Positions 1-11,374 of a DNA stretch of 64,000 nt are shown one piece after another. Under the pieces are notes generated by a model, which was not told the origin of the DNA, ran no database searches, and was given only the letters and a program-made list of their open reading frames with translations. The translations under genes were made by a program, and so were the position numbers. Positions within the stretch are counted from its first letter, which is position 1. Each line of letters opens with the position of its first letter. The DNA comes from Zhengitettix transpicula (Eukaryota; Arthropoda; Insecta; Orthoptera; Tetrigidae), in assembly GCA_037074705.1 (NCBI GenBank), contig CM073595.1, positions 65,586,139 through 65,650,138 of the forward strand. Reading direction: 5' to 3'.

Positions 1-1715
1 AGAAGTAATGTTTTCATTAAAAAATGTATAACTTAAAAATGGTAATTACAGAAAGATAATAACAAAAATTTACAATATATGATTCCTAAATTTTAAAGAA
101 ATTCATACTGTACAGTCTGACATCTAGTAAATCTTGAAGTATTCAGATTGTGAAGTATTATTAAGTCCTATATCCAAGTGTTATCAACTGCAATACATAT
201 CTACTTAGCTACTACTTCAAAACTACTTTCAGAATCATGCTCCAAATACAAACAGCAAAGCATTATAGCATGCACAAATAATAAACATGGAACATAGTAC
301 ATAAAGCAGTAAAAATCTAGGTAAAAGTTACAAAAAGTTGATAATCTATAATATATCTATGATGTAGATTCTATATCAATAAACTAACACTTGTATGAGA
401 TAAAGGATGGAAAAAATCAAGAAAACAAATGCCACAAGTCATTTTCAAATAATGTATTTAAATAACACAAAGCCACATATTTCTAAAGTACAGTCAATTT
501 CAAACAGCAAATTATTTATTTAATTAATTAATTTATTTAGAACAAAATCATTAATTGACTGAGTTAATAAATAACATTTTAACTTATACCTTTCCAATTA
601 TTGCATTCAGAAAACTTTCAATTAGTACATAGATTATAAGGATTGAAAATCACACTGAACTTGTCATACTTTATACAATTGGAAATACATCATTTAGGGT
701 GGAATCCTCTGACAGATAAGAAATACATAACTGCTAGGATTAAAAGGAGTACATCCATTTTGTTCTCAAATAATTCTTCTGTCTTCATGTGTGGCATTCT
801 TATTGCCACAGCATAAAAAAACGTGCATTACAGATTTAGTTAAGAATTTCTCAAGCACAGCTGGGATTATTGGCTGTGCATTTTGATACTGGAGTAAATT
901 AACACATCTATTTCAATCTGCTGAAAATGTTTAGCTGGAATCTCACTGTATTTAATAACTGTCCAATCCTCAAACAAAAGTGAGTTACACTATTGTACTA
1001 ACAATCCATTTAAATCGTCATAGCAAATTGTTATATACCACATACTTTTAACTCATTATTGTAATTTATACTACATATAAATTTATTTCTCAGTGCTGTA
1101 ATAATTTCGATATATAATTAAAATCTTTTATGTATTACATGAATACATTTACAAGCCTACAGGAGCTCAGTGCCCATGATGGACAAGCTTTTCCCACTTT
1201 ATGGAGGTTGAAGGATGATAAATAAATAGATAGTCATATATTCACATTTTATTGGCATTAATGTTAAAAACTATTTCAAGTTTTAAAATATTTAATGCAC
1301 TCATGTCACCAGCATTAAATTTTGTACTGTGAAGTCAAGTAATATGAAGTCATACCATGTCTCCTGAAGGAACACAACACACCCTCCAAAAATTTAAACT
1401 ATGTATCATGTACAACAAAAATGTTAACGTTATTTGATTCTGTAAAATACTCAGAACTAATATGATAAATAATAGGTTCCTAAATTTGTAATTACATAAT
1501 GTGACCAATTGATAAAATCTATAAAAAAATCTCTTCTATGATAGTTCCCTCATCCTCAGTAAGCTAATATATTCCAAATATTATTGTTGATTAAATTAAA
1601 TATTTGAAAGGTAATTTATTTAATGAATTAACTAAAATTTACTGAAATACTCAATTAGAATAAAATTCCTATTTACATGAAATAATTGTTTCATAATATA
1701 AATAAATTTTAAATA

Positions 1716-1719
<4 letters not shown>
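1..1719. other. AT-rich non-coding stretch, probably Pcl intron
   Basis: No convincing coding exon on either strand. The minus-strand Polycomb-like gene is still open when it leaves its last exon seen at 5280, so this stretch is most likely intron of that gene or DNA downstream of it. Base composition is strongly AT-rich with many stop codons in all frames. Nothing resembling the second PHD finger of Pcl was seen. Confidence 0.5.
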
Positions 1720-1759
<40 letters not shown>

Positions 1760-1809
1760 TTCCTCACTATCCAAGTTTGAATGTGAATTAATTCCTTAAA
1801 TGGATTCTC

Positions 1810-1842
<33 letters not shown>
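1720..1842. repeat. Two (AT)n runs flanking a MITE end
   Basis: Two AT dinucleotide runs (about 1720-1757 and 1812-1842) flank about 54 bases. Those bases match the right-hand end of the foldback element at 20228-20448 and its flank: the CCTTCCTCACTATCCAAG block followed by the same 30-odd bases. This is a solo end of that repeat family lodged in a microsatellite. Confidence 0.75.
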
Positions 1843-1847
<5 letters not shown>

Positions 1848-3329
1848 CTAGTGAGTTACAAATATAAAAACTTAAGATGCCTAAAATAAGAAAGTAGGCA
1901 AATCACTGCCAAAGCGCAACCTCCAGCACCTATCCTTGAACACTTCCTGCAATAATAATTTTAGAAACCTGAGACTGAAAGGGCTATAGGCCAACAATGA
2001 CCAACAGCACAAAATCACAAGTGTGTTCAATGATGAAGTAAATAAAACAAATAGAGGAAACATAATTACTAAATTTTTATTCAAACAAAGATAAAAATGG
2101 TGACAAAAACAACAAATAAGAATTCAGGGAATAGCTGGGCTTGTACAGTTAACTCAAATACAAGAATAGAGATTATTTAATATGAGCACTAGCACATGCT
2201 CATTATGTTAAAATAATTATAGGAAATTCTGAATTGCGTTTAAATAATTGAAATATCTAAAACCTTCAATTATGAAAAACAAATGGTTGTAAAATGATTT
2301 AACTGTATAAATTTGGCTATTAAAGTATCTTTATTTAAAAGTAAGTATAATCATTCTCCAGTTATTTATGCAGCTCTTCAGCAAGTTTATTTCTGTAGTT
2401 GACCTGCTGAGTAATTTGACATACAATCAAATTCAATTAAATGATGTTCATTACTTTAAACTTGAATCATTCTTAATGTTGTGATATATAAAACAGTTTT
2501 AAATAAGTACAATAAAATTTGTGTTAAACAGATTAACGTTTATTTGTATAATTTATACAATTTATACAAGTTATAAGAGTGAAGCGCAGTTTAATTTTAG
2601 GAATAATACTAAATTTTATATGATTCACTTACTAGAAGATAAAAGCGAAGCAAATATATTCTCAAGGATGTGGGTTTCTCACAATAATAAATACTGTAAT
2701 ATAGTTTGTAATAAAGAGATATTTCCAATAAAACTTTTTGCAATATTCCTTTAATTCATTTGACAGTTTGAAAACTAAAATAATTAAATCATAAACCCTC
2801 AGATATTAAAGAAATATGGTGAATTAACTATAAGATTCTGATAAAATTTCCAATAACATCCATAAATGCTTACCTGAAATACACCAGTCTACCATTACCT
2901 CTACAAAGTTAATGGTGAATTCAAAGTAAAATAAACTGAGAATACCTAAGTCAGCCATTGAATGGCTTTGCTACAACAGAGCATAATACCAAAGGCAAAT
3001 AAATGCCACAAAGAGTCTAAATAAAATAAGTTCAAAGTGGATTATTTAACACAAAAGCAACCTGAAAGCACATCATATTTGTGATGCTACACACAAAACA
3101 TGGAAACTTCTACAAGCACTCCAAAGCTGTAAGTTAAATATGTAAACAAGCAAGTGGAGCATTCAAAATAAGGTAATTATAAAGAAGGGGAGAAGAAAAA
3201 TAAAAGTGTAAACATGGCATAGAACACTAGGTCCTTGGAAATCATTTTCGTAGCAAACAATACAGAATTCTACAAAAAATTTCCCTCTATTCTCAAATGT
3301 TAACTTTCTTATATTATATATAAAAGCCA

Positions 3330-3735
3330 AGGTGCAGTACTGTCTCCTGAAGATGGAGGCTTTCACAACTAAAAATTTGAAATATTTCACCCTTTCCAAC
3401 ATGGTGACACCAGACATCAATTTCAGATAAGCCAGTGATACTCTCTCTTTTCTCACTATGTGGTCAACTGGCATGAAAAGCAATACCAAGGAGGGGGATA
3501 TCAATTGTTTTAATTATTCTGACAATGTCACACACACATTATATATATATATGGATAGGAAAATCAAATTTGTGAGGTCCTGAGCTCCCCCTCATTCATG
3601 TCAATTTGTGTCCAACTGGCACACAGTTCAGACTTCCTAACCTGATAAAGGGCACTCAAAAATTTGAAACTGGACAAAATGTTTATTTCAGGTAAGTCGG
3701 CTATGCTGTCTCTATTTCCTATCAAAATGTGTTAT
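3330..3735. repeat. Two partial foldback-element ends
   Basis: Two fragments end in the same outer block as the foldback element at 3787-4018. One, near 3418-3465, ends TTTCAGATAAGCC then a CT-rich tail. The other, near 3685-3722, ends TTTCAGGTAAGTC then a CT-rich tail. Both carry the internal 'aaaatttgaaa' block seen in the complete copies. Left arms are missing or decayed, so these are partial copies. Confidence 0.6.
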
Positions 3736-3786
3736 ATATATGATATTAGTAAGGATATGACATTGTCAAAAATAATTGCAATATTG

Positions 3787-4018
3787 GAAAGAAAAGAGAG
3801 ATAGGTTGTGGCTTACCTGAAAGCGAAGTGCGGTGTCGCCTTAAGGAACAGAAGGTTGTTCTGCAATCCGTAGCTGGCCAGCACACAGAATGGTGTAACA
3901 CTCCTTCCTGAAGGAGGCTGAGAACCTCCGAAAATTTGAAGAACAACCTTCTGTTCCTTATGGCAACACCACACTTCACTTTCAGGTAAGCCACAGCCTA
4001 TCTCTCTTTCCTTTCCAT
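3787..4018. mobile_element. Foldback (long-TIR) MITE, complete copy
   Basis: The left arm (about 3787-3866) and right arm (about 3940-4018) are inverted copies of each other over about 80 bases. Both hold the GAACAGAAGGTTGTTCT block and the outer TTACCTGAAA / TTTCAGGTAA block. The unique middle is about 70 bases. There is no room for a transposase, so it is a non-autonomous foldback element. Its outer arm holds a consensus 5' splice donor on each strand. Confidence 0.8.
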
Positions 4019-4059
4019 ACGAATATTGCAATTTTATATATATGTATACATTCTACAGT

Positions 4060-4135
4060 GTTAGGAACTAATTTGGTGACGAAGTAACATTGAATCTTGG
4101 ATAGTGAGGAAGGATAGAAATTAGTAAGAGAAATA
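4060..4135. repeat. Solo end of the 20228 MITE family
   Basis: The block CTTGGATAGTGAGGAAGGAT, followed by a GAGAAATA-type sequence, is the reverse-oriented counterpart of the end at 1758-1811 and of the left arm at 20228. No second arm is found nearby. Confidence 0.6.
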
Positions 4136-5230
4136 CGCTTTATAATTTTTCAACATAAAACACATAACTATATTAAATTTTTCTGTTCTGTTAAACACTG
4201 ATATTACATTTATACTAACTTGACAATATTAATTAAGTTTACTTCTAATTGTAGTCAAGGATAAGCAAATTGATTTTGTATGTGTAATTAAGTGATTCAT
4301 CTCTATGAACTTGATAGAAGACAAAAAATTCCAAGACGTTATTACAATTACAAAAGTTATTTATACTATAAATTGTATCACTACTTACACGTCTGCCACA
4401 AGCTCAGTATTACACTGTTAGATATGCTTTTGTGGGATAGTCATCAATTTTATTAGAAAATACTTCAATTATCATGTTTCGTCCCAATTAAGAATTCAAT
4501 CTTGTAATTTTAAGTTTCAGATTCAAAAAAGATCTAATTTTTTTAATACATTGAGTTAAAATCCTCATAATATTAAAATGACAATATGCATTAAAATAAT
4601 CTCAATAGCTTGCTTGCATGATAATAAACAAACTACTTTCATTTGAAATTGCATAAATCCATTCTTATATCACAAATTACACCAATTGTATACTACATAA
4701 ATACAAATATAGAATTCAAGTTTTAAAATAAAGACCTGTCATTTATTCTAGTATATACTAACATAATGAAACATTAGGTAAATCAAGTACTAATGGAATT
4801 GAATTTACATGGAAAATTCATTTATTAAACTGTAATATAAGAAACTGTGCAATGTCCAAAATTATGTGCCCATCAATAATACTAACTGCTCATCAATAAT
4901 TAATATCATGAATAATTATTGGCTAGTGCTTTTAAATGTCCAAGGTTATACACCGAAACTGAAGCTAATCTTAACATACCTATTGAAAACATGTTTTATC
5001 ATAAATTTGAACCAATTCAAACTCATGTTTCAAGAAGATATAGGAAAATATGGTGACGACATGAAGTAATATGAGAACTACATTGCCATGATAAGTCATG
5101 CAATGTAATGCAAAAACATAACCAGTGAGATGTTTCAATAATTTTGCTGATTAAGCTCCTAGCATAAATTGCTATATAAATTGCAATCAATGATTTATTT
5201 CTGTTGCAGAATTATCTGAATTTACCATCA
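4136..5230. other. AT-rich stretch without a recognisable gene
   Basis: Lies immediately 3' (in the minus direction) of the last Pcl exon seen. Short open frames here have no recognisable domains and a base composition like the surrounding introns. Most simply this is Pcl intron sequence. Confidence 0.5.
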
Positions 5231-5279
5231 TTAATCAATAGCAAGGATTACAACATAGATAAAAATCAAAGCAACTCAC

Positions 5280-5474
5280 ATCATAAGGCAACTTGTTCTT
5301 GTCAAGCAGACTTCCGCTAACATCTTGCCTCGTCAGACCAGATAATCCACACATTTTCCGTGCAGTTTCTTTTCTTGCTAGTTTACTCTCCCTAGTTTTC
5401 ACTGGCATGTTCTCCAAACATCTCTTGCATATCCAATGAGCATCAGGTTCAGTACAGTCTTTTGATATATGGGG
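5280..5474 (-). CDS. Pcl: Pcl exon, end of PHD finger 1 and basic linker
   Basis: 195 nt, 65 codons, acceptor CATTTTTCAG and donor GTGAGT at 5279. It supplies the last zinc pair (HWICKRC), then a lysine/arginine-rich linker ending KLPYD. The next exon should begin with the residues before PHD finger 2 and was not found in 1-5279. Confidence 0.9.
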
Positions 5475-7246
5475 CTGAAAAATGAATTGTGAATTATAAT
5501 TCAAAATATTATAAATACAGAAAGTATCATCAGAATATTCTTTATAAAATGAACAAATGAAAAGTAATCAGGCAAAAAATTTAAAGAGTAATTACTTGAT
5601 GGCACAACTGATGATAACCTCTGCCACACTTATCACACACTATTATTTCATTGTCAGTTTTGGGTGTAGATTTCTTGCAAATAACACACAAAATATTTGA
5701 ATCTGGTAGTGAAAGCTTTGTGAGATCCTTAAAGGATGACCAGCTTTCAGTATTATCTCCAAACTTGACCAAACATTTCTCAGTTGATAGTTCCACCTAA
5801 CAAAAACAAAAAAGACTTAATTCAGATAACTTGTTAGTTTAAATAATAAAATTATCAAAAATGAAACTTAATAATAATTATAGAAAATTTTCTTACAAAC
5901 TGAACACTATACATAAGAAATTTATTTTTCTATTATGCAGAAAATGAATCAAATTAATGAAAACCCTAATATAATAAAGACTAAACTAGATGCTTCCTGT
6001 TCATCTACTATAACATATTCACTGGTTGACAAGATGTCTGTGGGGATAACAAACATGTGACTACCAAGGATGAGCAATAATCTACCCCCAAGTTACATTC
6101 AAATATATTCCACAAGTCCCAAACAAAGTTAAATGTAGAGTTACTAAAAAAAATTATTTTAATCAAAATAAATTGAATTTTTAAATGCTAATTATTTTTA
6201 ATTTTTATGTATGGCTTTCAATAGAAAAACATTGCTCCCTAAGTGCTAAAATTTAAAATAATTTTATATGACTACTACCAACATAATTTTACAAACAGTA
6301 AATTATAAATTTGAAAACAAAGCAAATATAATGAAAATTGACTAATGATGTGTAAAAACTATACTTCATTTCATCACTTATTAATGCAAATATACTAAAA
6401 TCTTCTTTTACATTTTTCCAATAATAAATTAAGATTTGGAAAAACAGATTTTTTTTAAAAAAAAAAAGGCAACACAAAGACTACAATTCAAAAATAGATG
6501 AATCAAAACCTATTATAGCAAATATATTTGTATTATATAAGGTATTTCAATCATTACCTCAACAATAGTTCCCAAATAATAACGACCATCTTTATGCTGT
6601 AAAAGAACATCTTCACCTTCACTAAATCCACTTCTTTCCTTTGTAGTGCTGTCTGGAGCTGCTGGACTTTCCTCAGAAGGGTCCTTCAAAAAAATTTTTT
6701 TTTAGTAAAGTCCATATATAGACTTATGGTAAGTCAGCTACCCTGTCTCTCTTTTCTATACAAATATGTATATAGGAAATGGTATTCTATATATTAATAT
6801 TTTGTCTTGTTGAACATGAAATTTAATTTTGAATGGTTAAAATTAATATACAATTTGATAGCACAGAGTCTGATTGCGAACTGTCTCAACAATGCCGGCA
6901 GCGATATTGCTTATCTAAGTCCAAATAGTTGAGAACACACAGACACATGTTGCTACGATATAGTCATGCTGATGTTAGTGCTGCACGGCCATAAGCATAC
7001 ATATAATTGTGATCATTGGTATGAAAGGAAAGAGAGATAGGTTGTGGCTTACCTGAAATTAAAGCACGGTGTAGCCACATGAGACTAAAGGAAGTTTTTC
7101 AAATTTTTAGAGGCTCTCGGCCTCTATTTTCAAGAAGAACTTCCTTTGGTCCCATCTGGCTACACCGTATATATATATATATATAGTTCTATGAATACAT
7201 TAGAACACTTTATTTCATATACCTTCTTCTTGATTTGAACAGACAT
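5280..7246 (-). CDS. Pcl: Polycomb-like protein (Pcl; MTF2/PHF1/PHF19 family), 5' part of gene
   Basis: Four phase-0 coding exons (7246-7223, 6683-6558, 5796-5596, 5474-5280) give 182 codons with no stop. Order: a short basic start (MSVQIKKK), an acidic linker, a Tudor domain at about residues 28-76, then PHD finger 1 at about 85-138 with CVIC, CDKC, YHQLCH and CKRC zinc-ligand pairs. A lysine/arginine-rich linker follows, ending KLPYD, which corresponds to the LPY block just before PHD finger 2 in the human proteins. Family role: an accessory subunit that recruits Polycomb Repressive Complex 2 to chromatin in the nucleus. The second PHD finger, winged-helix region and C-terminal domain are missing because the gene runs out of the window. 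The family assignment is firm. Confidence 0.9.
5596..5796 (-). CDS. Pcl: Pcl exon, end of Tudor and most of PHD finger 1
   Basis: 201 nt, 67 codons, acceptor TTTTGTTAG and donor GTAATT. It carries CLVKFGDN (Tudor strand) and then the PHD ligands CVIC, CDKC and YHQLCH. Confidence 0.93.
6558..6683 (-). CDS. Pcl: Pcl exon, acidic linker and first half of Tudor domain
   Basis: 126 nt, 42 codons, phase 0 at both ends, acceptor TTGAAG and donor GTAATG. It ends with the Tudor core DGRYYLGTIVE. The position of the first cage tryptophan of human PHF1 is histidine here. Confidence 0.9.
6715..6770. repeat. Solo foldback-family end inside a Pcl intron
   Basis: Contains GGTAAGTCAGCTACCCTGTC followed by a CT-rich tail, matching the right end of the foldback family at 3685-3722. 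It sits about 30 bases upstream of the Tudor exon in the direction of transcription. Confidence 0.5.
7023..7172. mobile_element. Foldback MITE, right end truncated
   Basis: The left arm (about 7023-7110) repeats the AGAGAGATAGGTTGTGGCTT block of the element at 3787. The right arm (about 7133-7169) is its inverted partner through CTACACCGT but stops at an (AT)n run, losing the outer block. It lies about 50 bases 3' of the Pcl start exon, in the first coding intron. Confidence 0.7.
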
Positions 7247-7330
7247 TTTATTAGAAGTTAATCAGCAAGTAAGGAGCAATTGGTTATCACGTGATGTGTC
7301 CTCCTTTATAATCAGCGACCAAGCAGGAAT
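7223..7330 (-). CDS. Pcl: Pcl exon with start codon
   Basis: The ATG is at 7246-7244 with 8 codons to a GTATAT donor at 7222. The upstream part (7330-7247) is 5' UTR and begins after a TTATTACAG acceptor, so at least one non-coding exon lies further upstream. Phase 0 at the donor matches the next exon. The start is inferred from phase, the upstream stop and the lack of a further in-frame ATG. Confidence 0.7.
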
Positions 7331-7452
7331 CTGTAATAAGTATTCATGTTAGCGAAATTTTAACCAAACTCCTGTTTATTTATATTTGTTTAAGCACAGA
7401 ATAGACAACTTTTAATTAATATGGCTAAATGACACGAATATACAACCTTTGA

Positions 7453-8870
7453 ATGGAAGATCATTTTTGGCTAGTATTAGTGAAACTGCTCCATTCAATA
7501 AATGTTCAAGAGCAGCTGTTGTTAATGTGTTTAAAGACTCGCCAGAAAACTGGCTCTGAACAAGCAAGTTGTCATAATAGACTAGTCAATGCTTTGGCAG
7601 ACCAGAGTGGCAAGCCTCGTACAAGACAGCAGAAGAGTAACCATGCATCAAATTACTGCAGTAATCAGGGATTCTCTAAAATAGTTACTGTTCGCCATAC
7701 ACTGGATTGGGATATGGAAGCCTATCACATGTTTGAACACCATATCTGTAGTTGTCAAGGAAAAAATCTCCAATTCACACAGGAACACATAGACTGGAGA
7801 ATCAAACATTGGCCAAAAAGTCCTGCTGTTTGATGAATAGCATTTCCAGTTGAATTGTGCAGGTGGCAGAGTGAGAGTTAGACAGAAACATCATGAAAGC
7901 ATGCATGCAAAAGTAAAACCCTTTAATTTAATGTTATGGTTTGGAATATTTGTTCTGGGCATTATTTGGGTCCTTTGATTGAACAAACCTACACATCAAT
8001 AATAAGAAAGATAGACAAATTCAGACAAAAGAAGTGATAATATAAATACCACACAACGTTTCAAGAAGCAACGACAATGTGAAATCAGAAGAGTTAGCAT
8101 AACAATAAGGAAGCAATGACAATGGGAATGCAGAAGGGGTCATAGAAATGGTTGAGTTTCATAGTGTCTGTTTGTACATCAATTGCTGAGATGTTAGATT
8201 TAATGTGAAGCATTTCTGATACAATTCTGAAATTGTACCCGGTGTCAACATCTTAAAACTTTGCATTTTGCCAATCAAATGAATGTTTCGAATTGATGAT
8301 ACGTTTGGAGACTACAAATTGTTTATCACTGGGAAGTTTTATATTAGACATATTTTCCTCGATACAGGTATTAAAGGAACATTTTGTTTGACCTATGTAG
8401 CAGGAATTACAATTAGAGCAATAGATTTTATAATTGCTGATGAATTTCACCCTATCATGTTGATGGTGTATCCCAATGGAGCTGGTAATTCCAACAAAAC
8501 AATGCCACAGGGCTATTACACAGAAATGGTTTCAGGAACATGAGGAGCCACCCATAAACACCAGATTTCATTCCAATTTAGCATTTGTAGGTTGGAGATT
8601 AAAGAGCAACTTGGCACCTGGATATACAATCATCAAATCTCACACAAGCAGGTGTTATTCATCAGGCATGGTGTCAGATTCCTCAAATCACCTTTCAACA
8701 TCTTGTAGAGCCAATGCCAAGAATTTCTGCAGCTTAATGGTGGCCCAACATAGTACTGGCGGGGTGGTCATAATTATATGGCCAGTCAGTGTACATGCTG
8801 ATAAAATATATAGGCTTCAAAAACTTTGTATTAGGTACATTTTTAATTGTGAATATTGAGCAGGAAGATT
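7453..8870 (+). pseudogene. Tc1-type transposase pseudogene, split by a PLE
   Basis: The left part (7453-8000) reads through FTQEHIDWRIKHWP, typical of the Tc1 catalytic region, then a stop, then a decayed catalytic block in another frame. The right part (about 8446-8760) resumes with a decayed version of the QDNARPHTA block and an ITQKWFQEH block, then further decayed C-terminal sequence. The roughly 440 bases between are a Penelope-like fragment on the other strand. Stops and frameshifts make it non-functional. Confidence 0.75.
8003..8444 (-). mobile_element. Penelope-like element fragment (GIY-YIG end)
   Basis: The minus-strand reading 8450-8253 contains CSNCNSCYIGQTKCSFNT, the GIY-YIG endonuclease signature at the C-terminus of Penelope-like retroelements, then KLPSDK and NSKHSFDWQNAKF. 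The non-coding end (8100-8003) holds GAAACGTTGTGTGG and the GTATTTATATTATCACTTC block shared with the copies at 11.4 and 37.9 kb. It is truncated at its 5' end and sits inside the Tc1 pseudogene, so it inserted later. Confidence 0.75.
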
Positions 8871-9082
8871 TGAATTGCAACAACTATTTGACATTGGTTA
8901 CATGCTCATTTTTTGACCACATTTCAGTCAATCAAGAATGCTGGTAATTGCATGTGGAACCTGTCTGAAAATATGGCAGTCATTTAAGTTTACATTTATT
9001 TGTAACTATGACTTTCAAAAGGATAATTATATTTAACTTTAGATTTCTTTGATCAACACATTTTAAATCAACATAAAGTTAC

Positions 9083-9165
9083 CTTCTCCTGCTGCACTCA
9101 CGAGACATGATAGCTAATCGAGTGAACTGCTCCAGGTACACCAGCTAAACTTTTCTCCTATGAAA
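9083..9165 (-). other. Possible non-coding first exon of Pcl
   Basis: The minus strand reads TTTCATAG, then about 75 bases, then AGGAGAAG before GTAACTTTATG, a good donor. A spliced link to the acceptor at 7331 would make a 5' UTR with a short upstream reading frame. The only evidence is splice-site quality and position. Confidence 0.2.
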
Positions 9166-9632
9166 CTTTAAGGCTCAATCACCATTGATTGGCCTCAATT
9201 CTGAAAATGAAATATTTTAGATTAATTTCCTTTATGATATGGAATTATTCATACAATTATTACATTACATAAGTCATTCATAGAAATAGGAAACTGGTAT
9301 CAAAATAGGAATTTTTATGAGGACTGCATCCTGAAACAATATAAATTTACTTATCTAGATTTCTGTTTTAGTTAATCCTAATGTTGGACATTTTACAAAA
9401 CTATTTTCACTATTTAATTATCATATATATCTGTATGACAGTATGAGACATTACCAGTTATTAATCATCATCTATGAAACATCAAAATTATTTTAAAATA
9501 AGGACTAAATGTTCTGAGATTTTCACTTATAATATATACATTAGAACTCTGATTAACTGTCAGTCATGGGACAGTCTGATAATCAAGAGATTGTTACAGA
9601 AGGGGAAATTTTTCACATCTAAAGATTGTTTA

Positions 9633-9635
<3 letters not shown>

Positions 9636-9664
<29 letters not shown>
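9636..9664. repeat. (AT)n microsatellite
   Basis: About 28 bases of perfect AT dinucleotide repeat. Confidence 0.9.
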
Positions 9665-9667
<3 letters not shown>

Positions 9668-11369
9668 AAAAATTCTTTAAAAATACAAAAACTACAGTAT
9701 GTACAAGATACAATTTTGTCTCAATCTTCCGTAACATCATATACATTCATTCGGGCTACAGCATAAATAATTACAATGCTAAATGTATTTGATCCCTGTT
9801 GTAAACATTTAATTATCTCCAATTTTCTAAACAAATCAAGCGCAACATACAATCTTTCACTATGAAACAATAATACAGAATACAGACATACACACATCAC
9901 TCGGTGTATTAAGATGTACCAGCAGTAAATCAGGGGATAGATAATAGAGCTCCACTGTATCCTGTAAAATTTATTTCATTCGAGCCTTAGTCCAGCCAAT
10001 TGTCTTTCTTGCCTTTCATCATAGATCAATATTTTTGTGTATTTCTCTCTTGATGTGTTTCGCTACTTTACAGAAAACAGTTTAGAACACAGGAGGAAAA
10101 CATGCTTTAGGACATGGCTAGCACTTTAAGAAGAAGGTAGTTACTCTGACAAGTATTGGGAATATGAGCAGGTGTAAGTCACCGATCTACTCTCTGCATT
10201 ATGCTCGTTGCAAATTATTCCAATCAAATTTTCCCCATTTATGTCTGCAAGTAAAATGAAAGAAAGAATATTTTGTCCTATCCAGAAATTATAAAAGTTA
10301 TCTAGAAATGTTGAAATTTTGAACAAAATAAATTTATGAAACATCTATCAAAATCTATTAGGAAACCAACTAATAATTCATTTCCTATATATGGAATGCA
10401 GTATGACAAACTTATGTTTTCAGACTGCGCAATCTAATGATAACTCTTGTAGCAGAGTATGGAAGACTAAGTAATAATTTCTTCCTACTTATTAAAACAA
10501 TTTAATTTTAAATTTAGTTGTCATAAAAAGTATTTGGGGACATGAATACTCTTAACTCCAGTAATTAACAGAATAATTTTAGTATGAATTTTCTTTTATC
10601 TTGAAGGTGAAAAAAATATTTTCAAGTGAAATTTACAACAAACCTGAATTATGAACCTTGGTTTAATTTAAACAGGAATACTTTGAATTAGGTTTCTATG
10701 TTAGATCTTTGTTTAAATAACACTTAATACACACACACACAGTTAGTTTCACAAACAAGAAAAATATTCAAACTCGATGATATGGAGATTCAAGTCAATA
10801 CTATATTTTGTTAAGAAAACTGGAAATAATTATCATTATTAAAGGACTTCTAGAATGAAATCAAAGTAGACACAATTTGAAATATTATTGTAATTTGATT
10901 AATATGTTCACATGAAATCAAAATTTTGAAAAATAAGTCCATCAAATAACTAGTCTTTTCACAACATAAAAATTTTGAAGTACATAATGTAGAAGAAAAT
11001 TTCTGTTTTAAAAGTAGAAAATATCATGTATAATTAAGAACAGTTGTTAAAATTAGTGAATGGGAGAAAAATTAAGAATATCAGACTAAGACTAGAAAGG
11101 GGTGGATTCTATTGTTTCTGTAGAGAATTTCACTAATAAATAAATACCCTGGGTGTATTTTTAAATTTCAAATTTTAAAGTATTTTATTGAATACAAAAA
11201 TCTTAAAATAGTTATATGTTTATAATTTATGAAGAGCTTATTAGGCATTACTTCTCTTACCTACGTAATATAGGTGTATTTAAACACAGCATAATTTCCT
11301 GTGTACTTCACTCTAATTGAAATGTAATGTCTGTGTTCAAAGTGTACTTAATGCATAAATAACCAAAAA
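9665..11369. other. AT-rich stretch without a gene
   Basis: No domains, no paired splice sites around open frames, no clear terminal repeats. A few short open frames have no recognisable similarity. Confidence 0.5.
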
Positions 11370-11374
11370 AGACA

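Noticed and set aside
867..1003. Minus-strand open run of about 40 codons after an AG (reads ...FEDWTVIKYSEIPAKHF...), looking like a last exon
   Set aside because: No family recognised, poor acceptor (no pyrimidine tract), and nothing links it in phase to Pcl. Could be chance in AT-rich DNA.
1881..1945. Minus-strand segment after TTATTATTGCAG (EVFKDRCWRLRFGSDLPT) as a possible Pcl exon
   Set aside because: Good acceptor but no similarity to the second PHD finger or the winged-helix region, and a stop follows soon.
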